Positions 13,937 to 15,343 of a stretch of DNA of 15,343 bases are shown piece after piece (position 1 is the first letter of the stretch; the number at the start of each line of letters is the position of its first letter). Source of the DNA: Faecalibacterium sp. UBA7177. Its GTDB lineage: Bacteria; Bacillota; Clostridia; Oscillospirales; Ruminococcaceae. The stretch is taken from assembly GCA_002491225.1 (NCBI GenBank), contig DKVN01000155.1:1-15343 (forward strand). Reading direction: 5' to 3'. The position numbers and the translations under genes were made by a program. The notes under the pieces are model-generated. The model was not told the origin of the DNA, did no database searches, and worked only from the letters and a program-made list of their open reading frames with translations.

Positions 13937-15343
13937 ATGCAGTATGGTTTTGTCAAGGCGGCCGCGCTCTCGCCCGCGCTGCGGGTGGCGGACTGCGCTT
14001 TCAACGCCGAACAGATCATCGAAGCCCTCACCGCGGCGAACCGCGAGAGGGTGCAGCTGGCCTGCCTGCCCGAGCTGTGCCTGACCGGCTACACCTGCGG
14101 CGACCTGTTTTTGCAGGAGACCCTGCTGCAGGGGGCCGAGGCGGGGCTTGCGCGGATCGCGGCGGCCAGCCGGGATTGGAACCTGCTTGCCCTTATCGGG
14201 CTGCCCGCGCGGGTGGACGGCAAGCTGTACAACTGCGCGGCGGCGGTGTGCGGCGGGCGGGTGCTGGGGCTGGTGCCCAAGCGCTACCTGCCCAACTACG
14301 CCGAATTTTACGAAAAGCGCTGGTTCAGCCCCGCGCCGGATGCCGCCCGCGAGGTCGTTTGCCTCGGGCAGGCGGTGCCGTTTGGCGCAAGGCTGCTGTT
14401 CCAGTGCCGGCAGCTGCCCGCCTTCTGCCTCGGGGTAGAGCTCTGCGAGGATCTCTGGGCCCCGCAGCCGCCCAGCATCGGCCATGCGCTGGCCGGGGCC
14501 ACCCTCATCGCCAACCTCTCGGCCAGCGACGAGACGGTAGGCAAGGCCGGGTACCGGCGGCAGCTGGTGTGCGGGCAGTCGGCCCGGCTTTTCTGCGGGT
14601 ACCTCTACGCCGACGCCGGACAGGGCGAATCCAGCACCGACATGGTGTTTGCCGCCCACGACCTGATCGCCGAGAACGGCCAGCTGCTGGCCGAGAGCGC
14701 CCCCTTTGGCGCGGGCCGCTGTGTGAGCGAGTTTGACCTTGAGCGGCTGGCCGCAGAGCGGATGCGCAGCACCAGCTTTGTGCCCTGCGCCGAGGGCTAC
14801 ACCACCGTTCCCTTCTCGCTGGCCCCCTGGGAGACGGTGCTGACAAGGCCGGTCTCCCCCGCCCCGTTCCTGCCGCCGGAGGGCCCCGAGCGGGCCGGGC
14901 GGTGCGAGCAGATCCTGACCATGCAGGCGGCCGGCCTTGCCCGGCGGCTGGAGCATGTCCACGCCAGCAAGGCGGTGATCGGCATCTCGGGCGGGCTGGA
15001 CTCCTGCCTGGCCCTGCTGGTGGCGGTGCGGGCGATGCAGCGGCTCGGCCGCCCGGCCGCGGATGTGCTGGCGGTGACCATGCCCTGCTTTGGCACCACA
15101 AAGCGCACCCGCTCGAACGCCGAAGTGCTCTGCGCCGAGCTCGGGGTGGAGTTTCGCCAGATCGACATCACCGGCACGGTGCGCAGCCATTTTGCGGACA
15201 TCGGCCAGCCGGAGGATCAGCTGGACGTGACCTTTGAGAACGCCCAGGCTCGGGTACGCACCCTTGAACTGATGGACCTTGCCAACCGCGAAAACGGGCT
15301 GGTGGTGGGCACCGGCGATCTGAGCGAGCTGGCCCTGGGCTGG
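13937..15343 (+). CDS. nadE: Glutamine-dependent NAD+ synthetase, C-terminus cut by window end
   Basis: The first 469 codons are present with no stop before the right edge; full-length relatives are about 640 aa. The enzyme makes NAD+ from deamido-NAD+ and ATP, using ammonia from glutamine. An N-terminal nitrilase-type glutaminase domain (about 1-265) has its triad E46 (LPELCLTGY), K115 (VPKRYLPNYAEFYEKRWF) and C170 (GVELCEDLW). The C-terminal synthetase domain has the ATP pyrophosphatase loop VIGISGGLDSCLAL (347-360), followed by PCFGTTKRTRSNA (383-395), FENAQARVRT (433-442) and GTGDLSELALGW (458-469). The ATG at 13937 follows AAAGGA by ten bases, a rather weak site. It has its own promoter and is separated from the ABC operon by a terminator. 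Confidence 0.96.
   Translation, partial: MQYGFVKAAALSPALRVADCAFNAEQIIEALTAANRERVQLACLPELCLTGYTCGDLFLQETLLQGAEAGLARIAAASRDWNLLALIGLPARVDGKLYNCAAAVCGGRVLGLVPKRYLPNYAEFYEKRWFSPAPDAAREVVCLGQAVPFGARLLFQCRQLPAFCLGVELCEDLWAPQPPSIGHALAGATLIANLSASDETVGKAGYRRQLVCGQSARLFCGYLYADAGQGESSTDMVFAAHDLIAENGQLLAESAPFGAGRCVSEFDLERLAAERMRSTSFVPCAEGYTTVPFSLAPWETVLTRPVSPAPFLPPEGPERAGRCEQILTMQAAGLARRLEHVHASKAVIGISGGLDSCLALLVAVRAMQRLGRPAADVLAVTMPCFGTTKRTRSNAEVLCAELGVEFRQIDITGTVRSHFADIGQPEDQLDVTFENAQARVRTLELMDLANRENGLVVGTGDLSELALGW

Noticed and set aside
13850..15190. A 446-codon minus-strand open frame opposite nadE, and a 298-codon plus-strand frame at 13840-14736
   Set aside because: The nadE frame starting at 13937 has all catalytic motifs of both domains; the other two have none.
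1..15343. CRISPR array, insertion sequence, phage or toxin-antitoxin genes, tRNA or rRNA
   Set aside because: No regular spaced repeats, transposase or integrase motifs, cloverleaf-like sequence or rRNA-like stretch was seen on either strand.

Overview
This is a GC-rich stretch of a Firmicutes/Bacillota chromosome. The codon use, the scpA-scpB-DUF2953-gerW-rluB gene order, a GerW-type spore protein and AGGAGG ribosome sites suggest a gut clostridium of the Oscillospiraceae/Ruminococcaceae type. That placement is inference; the window holds no rRNA or other taxonomic marker. There is no sign of a mobile element, CRISPR array, phage gene or tRNA. The window reads as ordinary core chromosome with a few local oddities.

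Left part, 1-5959, all on the minus strand. A conserved co-directional run reads, in transcription order: M50 membrane protease, scpA, scpB, a DUF2953 membrane protein, gerW (ytfJ) and rluB. ScpA and ScpB are the kleisin and partner subunits that work with SMC in chromosome segregation. After rluB comes a separately promoted pair: a short carboxyltransferase-domain protein, then the start of a biotin carrier protein that runs off the left edge. These two probably belong to a biotin-dependent (de)carboxylase. Their promoter is overlapped by two perfect inverted repeats.

Middle part, 5960-9520. A divergent intergenic region feeds the M50-scpAB operon leftward and rpmB (zinc-type ribosomal protein L28) rightward. 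A textbook terminator follows rpmB. Next is an esterase-like alpha/beta hydrolase in which the expected nucleophile serine is aspartate. It converges on a minus-strand pair (type I asparaginase, then a SAM methyltransferase), with a nested inverted repeat acting as a likely two-way terminator between them.

Right part, 9521-15343, plus strand. A MarR-family regulator is translationally coupled to two ABC exporter half-transporters. They form a heterodimer with one degenerate and one canonical ATP site, as in the TM287/288, BmrCD and LmrCD type. The MarR leader carries three 15-bp tandem repeats, a likely operator. A strong terminator closes this operon. Glutamine-dependent NAD+ synthetase then starts from its own promoter and runs off the right edge after 469 codons.

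I did not find a clearly new multi-gene system. The observations most worth checking are the Ser-to-Asp change in the hydrolase, the diverged short carboxyltransferase with its operator-like promoter, and the MarR leader repeats.
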